DNA of 64,000 nt from Cryptomeria japonica (lineage: Eukaryota; Streptophyta; Pinopsida; Cupressales; Cupressaceae), in contig NC_081405.1 of NCBI RefSeq assembly GCF_030272615.1, positions 568,787,095 to 568,851,094 of the forward strand, given 5' to 3'. Shown piece by piece: positions 12,326-24,312 of this stretch. The translations under genes were made by a program, and so were the position numbers. Every line of letters begins with the position of its first letter. Position 1 is the stretch's first letter. Below the pieces are notes generated by a model. That model searched no databases. It was not told the origin of the DNA and saw only the letters and a program-made list of their open reading frames with translations.

Positions 12326-13500
12326 TTTTAGGTCCAATCGGGAAAGCTAATGTACTGAGAGGGGAGGGGTGAATCAGTACCTCAAAACTTTTCTTCAACA
12401 ATAAGTTTACTGATAAACATAAACTAAATACTGTAGATCTCATAATATATAATGCTGAAACATAATAACATTCATACACATTTCACTCCATAACACAAAT
12501 ATTTTGGTTATGTAGAAACTCTTGGTTAGAGAGAAAAACTGCGGTGGGGATGGTACCCACAACTTCACTACTGCAATAATAAAGGTTGCTCAGTTAGAGC
12601 TACATGTTTAGCTATTTCTGATAGCTTACCCTATTAGGAGTATCAAGATCTTTAGATCTACCTTGCTAAAGGATTTTACAAACACTTTTACAAAATGTTG
12701 TACCTGGTTAAAGGCTTTATAATTTATAGACTTTGTTACAGTCTTTTACCTTGTTAAAGGTTTCTATTACAACTCAAATAATACAATCAAAATCTTTACA
12801 AAATATCTGTAACTTTACATCTGAAATGTTATAGCAGACTCTATGTACTCAATATGACATTACCCTACTCATAGCATACCTCGGTAATTGATAAATCAAC
12901 TCAGTAAACCCTTCTATTTACTATGTCCCATAAGCTATTCTTTGAAGACTTTCTCGGTGACCTCTGAATATCTCTGTCATTCTTAGTAGTCACAAAACAT
13001 TGTCTCTCCTACTCTGATTTTCCCTTTTAACTCTTTTATCACACATGTCTCTCCTCCTCTGATTTGATATTCAAATCATATTGTATAAATAGATCTCTGG
13101 GATGGCGATCTATTCATGCTTCGATCTTACAAACAAGATTCATCGAATGAATAAACATAGAAAATATTTCATTGGATAAACTTCCTCAAAATCATACAAA
13201 ATCTTGAAGCGCAATTTCCTATGTGATAACGGTTAGATCTTCTCGAGTTGTGTAACACATTTCACATATGTGTCCAAGTTCATTGAATCTGGTAACATGT
13301 TTCTACTCGGTTCAGATTACTCGGTATTCCTTCTTTGATGCTCGGTAGACAGCTCGGTGTATACTTAACTCTGTGACTCCCTTCTTCTGTAACCGACTGC
13401 ATTAGTGCTTACTGACTAAATATTTCGGTAGTGTTAACTGACTAGAGTATATAGGATGACTTTGGACATAAAACTAATGACAACTTAATAAGTAATAACA
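12326..13500 (-). repeat. Element C 3' LTR (1,175 bp)
   Basis: Matches 23,112-24,307 almost throughout, for example the 'gagaggggaggggtgaatcag' region near the start, the tcttggttagagagaaaaa block, and the end taataagtaataa. A PPT abuts it at 13,501. Confidence 0.9.
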
Positions 13501-13512
13501 ATCTCCCCTTTT
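13501..13512 (-). other. Element C polypurine tract
   Basis: Minus-strand GAAAAGGGGAGAT abuts the LTR start TGTTATTAC. Further purine tracts on the same strand lie near 13,722 and 13,798. It differs from the PPT shared by A, B, E and F, so C may use a different helper. Confidence 0.75.
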
Positions 13513-13822
13513 CACATTAGTTTGGTATGTTTGACAAAACTCTTTTCAAAGTCATAAATCAAAATCTATATACTACAAAATTTGACTAAAATGACAGTAT
13601 ATACAATTGTCAATGAATAGTGACATACTCAGATATATACTCCCCTTATCAATATACTGTACATAACTTAATTTGCATGCTCCTGTGATGAATGCTTGGA
13701 GTTCACTACTCTATTCTCTTTGCTCCCCCTATCAAATTCAACTGTACACTCAGATACACTGTTCTGCTCGGTATACTCCCTCTTATACTCAGTACACTCC
13801 CCCTTTTTGACAAACATCAAAA

Positions 13823-14135
13823 CTAGTTACCATCAAAAATAGATTTGTACTTAGTTCGAGCATTGGTGAGAGCATTGGTAAGTGCACCCTTGACACTTTC
13901 CATTAAAGAATTCTGAGTTGTAATATCAGCTAACAGTGAAATTAGACCATCTAATGTACTTCCCTTGGCTTGAGTGGACAACTGTGTAGCTCGGTTGATC
14001 TGTTCTTGGACTGATGAAAGATGGGGAATAAATAATGTTTGAAGAGTCATGATATCCATCCCAATTTTGTACTCTTCATTCCAAAGTTCCAACTATTGAG
14101 CCTGTTGTTCACCAAAAGTGATAACCCAAGAACAC
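13823..14135 (-). pseudogene. 3' end of the element C second ORF
   Basis: Open in one frame from the TGCAGG at about 14,135 to the stop at 13,823, except for a TAG at about 14,093-14,095. It starts CSWVITFGEQQAQ, then has LELWNEEYKIG and a helical Ala/Thr/Leu-rich end. The reading frame clearly enters this segment from the 14,136 side already coding, yet the sequence there does not look like coding DNA, so it is the far side of either an intron or an insertion. Function unknown. Confidence 0.45.
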
Positions 14136-17100
14136 CTGCAATTGATCTATGAAGTAGCCAATTCAATCTATGAAGAACTTCAGGGCTTGGACAACATGAC
14201 AAGGATATGAATCCTTCTACTCTTCAGGCTCTGCAAAACCTAGGCGGGTATACCTTTGATGCTTAGAATTAAACCTATTACACATCTATGACAGCATCAA
14301 CATAAACAGATAGATCTCACTAGGCTCCAAAACAAGTAGTTTATTGGAGATGGGCTAGATCTACACATGAAACTCAACTATGCTTGAGCATGAGATAGAT
14401 GAAACATTTCAAAACATAACACAAACTAAAGGTATTCTGATTGGATTTTATATTGGTTTGAGAACCCCTTTAATTGCAAGATCAGTGCCTTATCCAAGGG
14501 AAACAGAGTCATACATCAAACTATAAATGAAAGCTTCGATTGCAAATCCATCTTCATTATTAAATATTCATGCATTAATGCCTTGCATAAATGCATTACT
14601 AAGATCATTCACAAAATCATCAGATCTTGAAACTATATTCCATTTTTTATGATTTATTGTAGAATTTAAATCCTTCCTTGAAGAATCCCTGCAAACAATC
14701 ATAACTATCTCCTTGAGATAACAAATTTCATCCTCCTTGAGGATCTGATTTGATAAAATGGAAATACAAATCTAGAGACAATCCTGTGTGAATTTATGTA
14801 TGCCTTACATACACAAGACCCTGCAACTAAAAACACCTATAGCAAGAATTGAACTCCATTACTGAAGGAAAAGCCCTGCCCTGTACAATCTTCAAGAATG
14901 CTCAAAATTGGAAGCCATGAAAACTGGAGCCCTTCTCACAGAATTCTGGAACCCTTACAACTGAGAAGAATTCGGAATAAAAAGAGGAGAGAAGAAAATC
15001 AAATCTGCAACTGAATTGCCAAGTGTCTCCTCTCTAACTGAATTATGTTCCCGTGGAAACTGCTTCTAAAATATCTCACATTTGTCAAAATTAACTTCAT
15101 AATCAGATTCCTCGCTCCGAGAGCTTTCCGGCGATATATAATACTTTATACTTTGGCCAAAAATTGGACCCTGGGCGAATTAATTCTCATCATGGATCCA
15201 TCATTTAAATATTTCGAATTTCAATATAGTCTAAACTATATCATTTATTCATTTAAAATTTGATTTTTGCCTCCATTTGTGCTCTGACGCCTTGCCACGT
15301 GGCAGCCTCTGATTGGCTGATGGGGTTGACCGGACGCCACCTGGGATGACACCTCATCATCGCCACGTCATCTGCTTCGTCACTGCCACTTGGCCGCTTG
15401 CTTGTATGCCACGTCATCGCCACCTCACCGGGACCCGCGTGCTGGACTGTTGGCTGTACCCGCCACCTACGTGCCACGTGGACGGCTCACGTTCATCCTC
15501 GCTATTTCGCTGGTTTAACTCGCGTGCATCTTCCCTTTGCGAAATAGCGCGAGCCGTCGATCTTTCTCGAACTTGCTCGCTCTTTAACTCGGCCTTCGTC
15601 TGCAAAATTTTGCTTCTTTGCCTCGGGAAGCGTGCATGCGTGGGGTCCACTCTGTCTTCGTCCAATCAATTCTTCCTTCACCTCGGGAAGCGTGCTCGCA
15701 CGTGGGCCCGCCTTGGGCGCCCATGGGCACCTTGTGTCAAAAGCCTTTAAGGCTTAGACACTATAATACCATTCGTTTTTGCATATAAACACTGAAAACG
15801 TCCCTCCCCCAGCGCATGTGGGACAAAGCGATTAGGCCTGGAGCTGCGTTTTTGGAGGTTTTTTTTGAGACTTTTGCATTCATTGAGTATTCCAAATGGC
15901 CTTTTAAGAATACCATGGCTGGGAACGATGCTGGCAGGGTCGTGGAAACAAGCTTTACACCTGCCAATGTCATTTTGTTTGTATTTAAATCCTTTATGTT
16001 TTATGTGGCTTTACACATACCACATGAAAGGGGGTTGCCAAACTGCTGCTCACACTTGGCTTGGAGGTTTATACATGCTGCTCACTGCCAGCACGTGAGA
16101 AGAGGGGAAGATTGCAAAGCTACACCACATTCCACACTCCAAACACACTCCAAACACACTCCAAACATTGCATTGGCTGAAGCTTCTAATTGCTGCTAAT
16201 TGCATTAAATTGAAGGTTTTGAATGCCATTAAACCTCCTTCTACAGTCACCCACCTCACAAAAACTCACACACCTGCCAAAAGCTCATGGCAAGGAGGAG
16301 AAGATTGCCAATTTACAATTTGTTGAAGTTCCCTTGGTGCTGCTCACACGTGGGAGGGAGAGTGCTGGTATGCAACTGCAATTTCATTAAGTTTAAAGTT
16401 TATTAAACCTTTCCCAGCTGCCACGGTCTGTGCATTTGTTTGAAACTTTGAATGCCCTTTACTTATGCATGTAGAGAGGAGGAAATTTGCATTTGGTTTG
16501 AAATTTTTACATTTCCTTACATGCCATGCTGCCAATTCTTTGCTTTGGCTGGGTTTTTACATGTTGTATGGGAGATTTGGCATCAAATCTGCCATGTTGC
16601 ATTTGCTTGATGATTTCAATTTATTTTCCCAAATTTGCTCTCTACATAACAGGAAAGACTAAGGAAAGGAGATCCACACCACACTTGCAATCAAAGAGCA
16701 CACATGAAGACCCACGTACCACACTCCAGCTACCATAATGCCATTGCATGGAGTTTTTGATCTTTCAAACATCTATTCCAAGACCATCGGCTTCCATTGC
16801 ATAAGTTTTTGTTTTTTTAAAAAAGATTGGAATCTCTAATACACCACTGTAGAACATTCAACCTTGAGTAAGCCAATAGCATTAATCACTTCCTCGATTA
16901 TGTCTAGAAGTTGAAATTCCATGAAATGAAAACCATTCTGGCACAAAATTAATGCGCAGGCATGAGCCAAATCGGGCCCCAAAGTGGGTCTGACTAAAAA
17001 AAATTTCGTTTTCAAGCAAATGGCCTCTGGAATGCTTCACTAACCTCAAACATACCTCTGGAATCGATCGGCACCATTTTCGGATCATAAAATTGCATTT

Positions 17101-18061
17101 TGCAACTTTCAGGCAATTACGCCTCATTTTTCGCATTTAATCGCGAAGACGTAATTTTCAATGTGGTCAAAACACCTTTCTGGAGCTCGCCGTCTGACAG
17201 GCGTGTACTCTGATATACAAGGATGACTTCTACCAAACGGTTTCTCAAGACGAGTCCCGAGCGAAGAGATAATAATTTCCGAAAATGCCCAACTGGCTTT
17301 GTCGACACTGCGGACCTGATGAAGTCAATGTTCTGGCAACACATGACGCCTTTCTTAAAAATACCAAACGACCTCCGTAAGCTCTCAAATTCGGAACATA
17401 GGTACCTTTAAGTACATATTAAATCTTTGAATTCTTAGTTCGATCACCCGACTGACAGGATGCAAACGGTGCGCTCACCAAAATGGCTACATTAACTGAT
17501 ATAACACTGGAAGTGCGGATAATTGAATTTGACGGCAAAATGAGTCCTTTTGAAAACCGATCAAACGGATTGATAAAAGCTTGAAATTTGAAATGTAGCT
17601 CACCATTTATACCAACATTAGCCCGGGACAAACATTCTGACATGATGCTCACCAGGACATTTTTACACTTGTGCAAACATCACAAACTACAAACGGATTT
17701 GGCTATGAAAACGGAGCAAACGGATTCGTCAAGACTTGAAATTTTGCAGGGTAACTCACTTTTATGCATAAAATTGAATCCATTTTGAATTTCTCCATGA
17801 CAATCAACAGGGCAAAAGATATAAACACCCAAAGTAGGCAACTTAATAAAATTTGCACTTGTGCCTAGAATGCACTTTCAGCTCACCCCTCGAAATGGGT
17901 ACCTAGTAAACTTATCCAAATTGAATTCTGAAAGTTGCACATCACTGAATAAGCCAAATGAAAGGTGTAGTACATAAATCCCGAGCCTTACCCTCTGAAA
18001 ATCAACCAGCTGCATTTTACCCCCTTGCTAACTAAGCATTCAAACTGACTTATTTAGGTAC
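14136..18061. other. Unassigned 3.9-kb block inside element C
   Basis: Coding sequence of C stops at 18,062 and resumes near 14,135. The block has no long ORF, no terminal repeats I could match, and a composition different from its surroundings: ordinary AT-rich sequence at 14,136-15,240, a GC- and CpG-rich patch at 15,250-15,760, and degenerate internal repeats at 16,030-16,440 (tgctgctcacacgtggg-like, and a triple cactccaaaca). A weak repetition of 'aaacggatt...cttgaaattt' appears at 17,560-17,770. It could be a further nested element with eroded ends, or captured host DNA. A minus-strand TTGCAG at about 14,136-14,141 resembles a 3' splice site, but a simple GT-AG intron from 18,061 would not keep the frame. 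Confidence 0.4.
15288..15800 (+). promoter_or_regulatory. CpG-rich, G-box-rich promoter-like patch
   Basis: Two palindromic CCACGTGG G-boxes (near 15,295 and 15,475) and several GCCACGTCATC motifs (near 15,360, 15,405) fall within 200 bp. A duplicated segment beginning cctcgggaagcgtgc follows (near 15,628 and 15,681), then TATA-like sequences (ctataatacc near 15,760, gcatataaac near 15,781). CACGTG and ACGTCA are known core sites for plant bZIP/bHLH factors. This is the only strongly CpG-rich stretch noticed in the window. That it acts as a promoter, and its direction, are inference. Confidence 0.35.
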
Positions 18062-21000
18062 TTAGAGCAAATTTTTGGATTGGGCCTCTAAACTTGACTC
18101 AATTTTAATCAGTCCCAACAGAGCCATAAGAGTTTGCAGCTTGGTATAGAAATTCTGAACAAAATTTGGCTCAGTGGTCAATTTATTGGAGAGATCAGTG
18201 ATCTCTTTTTCAATAGCTTCGGTCTTATGCTTGATGTCCTTAATAAATAATGAAAATGTACATAATTTCTGGAATAAATAAAGAATGTGCTTGAGTTGAG
18301 GGGACAACTCAGCAATGAATCCAACAAGCTTGACTTTACCGATAGCAATGGCTTTCTGCACTTCTTCAATCATTTTGGCAGTTAGCTCTTTGTTCTTTAA
18401 TTTGCTAAGGTATTCTAATGCATCTATTCCTGATGCTTCTAACTTAGTGAGTAGTTCATCCAATTGTATATGGATGGCAGCATCTTTATTCATGGTAGCT
18501 TCAGGTAGCATCTCTATCAATAATGCTTTAACCTTCTAAAGTACTCGGTTCTTCTTTTGAATAGCCATTTGTCCTTCTTGTTATGCTTTGGCTTTGTACT
18601 ATTCTCCGAATTCAATAAGTGCTTGCCCTTTTAGTTTGGAAATGTCAACATTGGGAAACATAATAGGTTTAGACAGATCTACCTTGAAACTATGCTTTTT
18701 CATTTTCTTTTCCTTGGATGATGAGGCTTTCACCTATTGAACTAGTACAATGGCTTTGGAGGCTTGTTAATCCTCGGTAGGTTTCTCAGTAGAGACAATA
18801 CTTTTATCGGTTCCTTTAGCCTCTAATGAGTCCTTCGGTGATTTTGAGCTTGGGGTCTCAGTAGCAACAATTTCAGTGCATGCAGGTGCTTGAGAAGTCT
18901 GTTCCTTGGTGGCTTGAGAAGTAGATTCTCCTTTTGTAGACTATTGAACCTCTTTGCCTTGATCAGTGTCCCGAGGTTGCTCGGTGATCACTTTCTAGGT
19001 TACCGGAGCATAGGACTTAACTTGTTCCAAAACTGATTCACTTGATACTAGTTTGGCGTAAGCATTTTCTTCTATCATTTCTTGTTCCTCTACCTTAGTA
19101 TCCATGACATCCTCATCTTGTTGAATAGTTAAAGCAGGATCTTGCTTGGTGATGTCAACAATTTCTACTTCACCTTGAGTTTCTTTAGTCTGAATTCTGA
19201 AGATTTATTGGCATTTTTCTTTTGTCTCCTGTTCAACTTCAAGATAGAGTCCATTCACCATTTTCAGGGCTCTTTGCTTCACTTGAAAGTTTTTCTGGTA
19301 TTTTTTCAAATGTTTTCTTATATCTTCTACCGACATGTCTAGAAAGAGATGTACCAAAACTCTTTCTCTTATTTTCTTCTCCAAGTCCATAGCATATTTC
19401 CATCTGTTGTCAATATGAGAATATAATGCTTTTGGAAGAAAATCAGTCACTTCCAATGGAACTTCTCAGAATTTAAGAAGTGTACATACAACTGACTCTT
19501 CTATTTGCCTCTTTTCTTCTTTTGTCCGAGAGTCATGTTTGACATACCTAAATGACCCAAATTCGCCATATTGAGTCAAATTGGCACATAAGTTGTCAAC
19601 ATTGTGTACATCTTCCTTTGTGCTTTTGACAATCTAAAATTTATTTTTGTCTTTAGATTCTATGTCACTTGACTCCTTATTCAAAATGAGTCTCCTGGTT
19701 GACTTTCTATAAGTTTTAGTAACCTTAGGCAATTCAACAGTTTTCTGCCTCTTACTGGGTGACATTGTAGATGATCTAGTGTTGGGTCTTTTTACTTGTG
19801 GAGTCGGTGATACCTTAGGTGTATCGTGTTTCTTTCTTTTCAATACTTTTCCCTTTGGCAACTCGGTGAGTAATTGTTGCTTCTTGAGCTTCAGATTCTT
19901 CCTCTAATTAAAGTAGCTCATCTTTTGACTTAGTAGGTGTGGAGGTAGAACCTTCTCCAAATTTCTTAGTTAAGTCTTTTATCATTTTAGTGGCTTTTCT
20001 TGTAGCCTTCAGTACTACTATGCTCATTTTTACCTTCTGTTTTACCTCTTCATAGGTACCATATCTGAGCTTGGTAGAGTGCCTTGGAAGTGCCAAAAAG
20101 GCATCTATCTGTTGTTGAGAAATTTCAGAATCAATCTCATAACCCATAGGTGATAAGGATTGAGTTCTAGGTTCTACTGCATTGACATAGCAGTAGTCGG
20201 TGTCTACTTCAAAACATATATCATCCTTATATTTCTCCACTAACTTAGGTGGGATTCTGTACATGTTATGCATCTTTTCTTGAAATTTGCTAAAATAATC
20301 ATTCATTATATCATTGAAATTATCACCTAGCTGTTTGATAAAATCATTTATCTGATGGGTGATTGGTCGATGTAACTCCCAGACAACATTACCGATTGAT
20401 GGGAAGAATTTCTAAAAATAGAAAAACATGCACACTAAGAGTGATCCAAACTTTAGTGTGTCAGTCAAGTTGTTCTTCTTGGGTTTCCTTATAGTGTTGA
20501 GATTTTCAAATAGGTTTTTCAACAACACTTCACATAGATCAATCTTCATGCCTTTCTTCACAATCTTGTAGGCCAAATCTACAGCTGCACACAGTACACT
20601 GTTTTCCCTTGCCGATTGAAAGAAACAATAACCAATGACTCTAATTGCAAATTTTAGCTTTGCATTTGTAACATTATTCAACTTAAGACCTCTACAATCA
20701 GACTCAACTCTGGTTAAAGTTATCAATTCCTTTTGCGAAATCATCTTCTATGCTTGGGCATGATCGAATATAGGATATCTGGTTATTAGGTGAATAATCT
20801 CCTTGGTGATTTTGAACGGTTGCTCCTCTAACCATATGAAGTCATCATGAACTCTGCTCAAAACAAATTTAACCCACTAGAGTTTGAAAACTCAAGGGTA
20901 GGTTAGGGCTTCGGTCAATCCCTTTACTTTGATATGCTCATACTTACTATCCAAGTTTCCATCGGTGCATAGCTCATCATACATGACCTTGATTTCGGTA

Positions 21001-21188
21001 TGACCTAGTTCTTCAACATGACACTTAGTGTAGAATCTGACATCCTCAACCAATAGAACCCTATCCAGAAGGAGAGACAATGCAGTTTTATCATCGGGTT
21101 TGGATGCTACCTTAGGAGGTAAGGAATACTTTACTAACGGCTTCTCAATGGTCTTAACTACAATAGGATTCTGCAACTTAGGAGCCAT
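18062..21188 (-). pseudogene. Element C ORF2: conserved protein of unknown function
   Basis: It starts MAPKLQNP at 21,188. The frame of 21,188-19,908 changes by one to the frame used from 19,861 to 18,062; several stops interrupt. Regions in order: a basic N-terminus; RFYTKCHVEELG; a block with VLSRVHDDFIWLEEQPFKITKE; a helical middle (Leu/Lys-rich, about 20,740-20,410); VEKYKDDICFEVDTDYC; an AVEPRTQSL...GYEIDSE motif; a Lys/Ser/Pro-rich basic segment (19,634-19,861); then long charged helices to 18,062. The same motifs in the same order occur in element B (24,313-26,429), so this is a real conserved protein, not chance. No RT, integrase or protease motif is visible. I do not recognise the family; a role in particle or nuclear targeting is only a guess. 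Confidence 0.6.
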
Positions 21189-21194
21189 TTCTAA

Positions 21195-21776
21195 CTTGGA
21201 TTTCTACTAACAAAAGAGCTTAGGGTTTTATCTTGACATAAAACACTCTTCGACTTAGTAAATATAATGCAGATGTTCACAACTAATATTGCTCGGTTAA
21301 CTAGCTTTCAAAAAGCATTTGAGATTGCTATATAAATACCTTGAAATTCACTCGGGAGGTGTTTGATTGCCTTTGAATCACTTAGCTCTGCTCTTTGATA
21401 ACTGGTGAGTGTAAAATGACTACGCAAAGGACTTTAAGTACACATTTTACCTTATCAGGCTTTGTGCAATTAGGTAAGAAAGCATTAAATGCACTCGGTT
21501 CCACTAAACTGATTACCTTCCTTTTCTGCTATTACCGACTAAATAGGTTTCTTGCACTTACCGACTTCTCTGGTACTCCAAAAGTCTAGATAGAATTTCA
21601 AACTTCCTAATGCATCTTAGCTATGCAGATTTTGAAATTAAGTACATGATTTAAATAGGAACTTGTTAAGATATAATCTTTAAATGAATGCAGTCCCTTT
21701 ATACCTTTATTGATTAATTCGAGGTAGATGCACCTAACTCGGTAGGTAAGGCACTTTCTTCATTAGTTGACACATT
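21195..21776 (-). other. Spacer between Gag-like protein and ORF2 in element C
   Basis: About 580 bp without a usable frame. No protease-like D[ST]G motif was found. In plant LTR elements with two ORFs, such spacers can hold a downstream promoter or splice site; nothing here proves that. Confidence 0.4.
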
Positions 21777-23096
21777 TTATTTCTTTTTCCAAAATTTCCA
21801 AAATGTGCTTCTTATCTCCTTAGTATCTCCTCTGGATTGATCTCTACAATCTTTAGCCAAGTGTCCAACTTTGTGACAATGAAAGCATGCCATTCCAGGA
21901 TTTCTCCATGATCTCCGGTTGTTCATTCCAAACCTTATCATGCAGTTGGAACTTATATGTCCATATCTTCCACAACATTCACACCATATCCTTGTATTGT
22001 AATCCCATGGTACTGCAGTGTACTATTGGTTGATATTTGTGTAAGTTTGGTAACTTCTAGCATTTTTTCGGTGTGAAGACCAGATATAGTTTTTATGCTT
22101 AAACCAACACTTCTTGGTACTGTGACCATATCTATTGCAGTTTTTGCAAAACCCCTTGAATTTTGCCTTCTGATAATTGTTAACCAACTTAGTCCTACAT
22201 TGATTAGATGTGTGACCATACTTATTGCAATTGTAACAATAACTATCAGGCCTAGTGACATTCAGTTGCTTACCTTTTCTGATCCAGCAAATGTTGGCAG
22301 TATGACCTTGTTTTCCACAATAGTTGCAAATAGGCTTCTTATCCTTTTATCTTGTCTTTGTTTCTAGCTTGCTTTGATGATCCTCCTCTCTCGGTGGAGT
22401 TCTTTCCTTTGTAATCGAGTCCTGCATCTTTGTTGGGTCTTCTTGTAGTTAGTTGTTCATCCAACATTCTTGATGCTTCATAACTTTTCTTTAGTATTTC
22501 TTTTGACTTCTTTTCTGCTTCAATTTCATTGGTCAATCTTGATAGTTCAAGTTTCAATGCTTGATTCTCATTTTCCTTTAGATTTACTTCATGATGTGCA
22601 TAACCCAATTGATCAGACAGATTAATTTGAATTCTGGTCATCCTTGTGATTTCATCATTCTTTTCAGACACCAATGCTTCTAGCTGTTGTTTTTCTCTTT
22701 CCATATCTCTTATGTTATCCTCAGCTGTTCTCAATGCATCAATATTTTCAGTCATCTGTCTGTTGAAGTACTCATGTTCTCTTTTCATTGCTTTTAGCTG
22801 TTCATTTAGTGTTTTGTTCTTTTCTTTCAGTTCTCCAATCATTTCTTCAGTCTCTTCTGATATGCTATTCTTCGATGATGTCTCAATTTATTCCACCAAC
22901 TCTTGTGAGTCCTATAAATCATCAGAAAACCTTCTTCTTACTTTCAGTGATCTTTACATTTGTCTCTGCATGTCTGCAATCACTTGATTAGAATGATCCA
23001 GCTCTTCTTGAAGATTCACAATTCTCTGAGATTGTTTGTACCCTTCCATTGATAAGATCTTTCTCTTTAGGCTGTTAAACCCTTTTCCAAGAGAAT
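21777..23096 (-). pseudogene. Element C Gag-like protein: coiled coil plus five CCHC zinc knuckles
   Basis: It begins just after the PBS (DRIYSLGKGFNSLKRK, about 23,100) and runs to a stop at 21,777-21,779. The first part (22,339-23,096) is a long coiled coil with many Glu/Lys/Leu heptads, with a few stops near 22,880-22,950. A one-base shift near 22,338 then leads into a single frame with five CCHC knuckles: CNYCGKQGHTANIC, CYNCNKYGHTSNQC, CKNCNRYGHSTKKC, CECCGRYGHISSNC and CFHCHKVGHLAKDC. All keep C-x2-C-x4-H-x4-C. One stop lies between knuckles 3 and 4. Retroviral-type nucleocapsids bind RNA through such knuckles, and plant Copia Gags normally have one. A Gag-like RNA packaging role follows from the family and position; the coiled coil suggests oligomerisation (inference). 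Confidence 0.7.
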
Positions 23097-23097
23097 A

Positions 23098-23111
23098 GAT
23101 CTGATACCAAT
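23098..23111 (-). other. Element C primer-binding site
   Basis: Minus-strand ATTGGTATCAGATC directly follows the 5' LTR end (CTAACA). TGGTATCAGA is the standard tRNA-iMet-complementary start of Copia PBSs. Confidence 0.8.
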
Positions 23112-24307
23112 TGTTAGGTCCAACCAGGAAAGCTAATGTACTAAGAGGGGAGGGGTGAATTAGTACTTCAAAAATTTTCTTCAACAATAACTTTATTGAT
23201 AAACATAAACTGAATACTGTAGATCTCATAATATATAATGTTGAAATAGAATAACATTCATACACATTTCACTCCATAGCACAAATATTTTGGTTACACA
23301 GAAACTCTTGGTTAGAGAGAAAAATTGCGGTGGGGATGACACCCACAACTTCACTACTGCAATAATAAAGGTTGATCGGTTAGAGCTACATGTTTAGCTA
23401 TTTATGATAGCTTACCCTGTTAGGAGTATCAAGATCTTTAGATCTACCTTGCTAAAGGATTTTACAAACACTTTTACAAAATGTTGTACCCAGTTAAAGG
23501 CTTTACAATTTATAGACTTTGTTAGAGTTTTTTACCTTGTTAAAGGTTTCTATTACAACTCAAATAATACAATCAAAATCTTTACAAAATATCTGCAAAT
23601 TTACATTTGAAATGTTATAGCAGACTCTATGTGCTCAATATGACATTACCTTGCTCATAGTATACCTCGGTAATTGATAAATCAACTCGGTAAACCCTTC
23701 TATTTACTCTGTCCCATAAACTGTTCTTTGAAGACTTTCTCGGTGACCTCTGAATATCTCTGTCATTCTTAGCAGTCACAACACATTGTCTCTCCTACTT
23801 TGATTTTCCCTTTTAACTCTTTTATCACACATGTCTCTCCTCCTCTGATTTGATATTCAAATCATACTGTATAAATAGATCTCTGGGATGGTGATATGTT
23901 CATGCTTTGATCTTACAAACAAGATTCATTGAATGAATAAACATAGAAAATATTTCATTGGATAAACTTCCTCAAAATCATACAAAATCTTGAAGTGCAT
24001 TTTCCTATGTGATAATGGTTAGATCTTCTCAAGTTTTGTAACATGTTTCACATATGTGTCTAGGTTCATTGAATCTGGTAACACGTTTCTACTCGATTCA
24101 TATTACTCAGTATTCCTTCTTTGCTGCTTGGTAGACATAGAATGTTACTCGGTAGAAAACTCAGTGTATACTTAACTCTATGACTCCTTTCTTTTGTAAC
24201 CGACTGCATTAGTGCTTACCGACTGAATATTTCGGTAGTGTTAACCAACTAGAGTATATATGATGACTTTGGACATAAAACTAATGACAACTTAATAAGT
24301 AATAATG
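23112..24307 (-). repeat. Element C 5' LTR (1,196 bp)
   Basis: Pair of the copy at 12,326-13,500. The outer end reads AATAATG (plus strand) instead of AATAACA, followed by the TSD ttagt. It contains a TATA-like 'tgtataaatagatctctggg' near 23,869, matching 13,084 in the other copy and oriented on the plus strand as written. Confidence 0.9.
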
Positions 24308-24312
24308 TTAGT

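Larger units (their letters stand above)
12326..24307 (-). mobile_element. Element C: non-autonomous LTR element with multi-knuckle Gag
   Basis: Inserted in B's ORF2, with the TSD ttagt at 12,321-12,325 and 24,308-24,312. LTRs are 23,112-24,307 (5') and 12,326-13,500 (3'); PBS 23,098-23,111; PPT from 13,501. The outer ends have decayed: plus-strand TTTTAGG where the inner copy has TGTTAGG, and AATAATG where the inner copy has AATAACA. The interior carries a coiled-coil/zinc-knuckle protein, a long second ORF related to that of B, and an unexplained block of about 3.9 kb (14,136-18,061). No pol domain was found in any frame I could read. Confidence 0.85.

Noticed and set aside
15313-15750. 145-codon plus-strand frame in the GC-rich patch
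   Set aside because: GC-rich sequence has few stops by chance, and both strands are open. No domain, and G-box motifs explain the region better.
14131-18061. Simple GT-AG intron in the element C ORF
   Set aside because: A TTGCAG is present, but joining from the GT at 18,061 follows a stop codon and shifts the frame, so it is left as an unassigned block.
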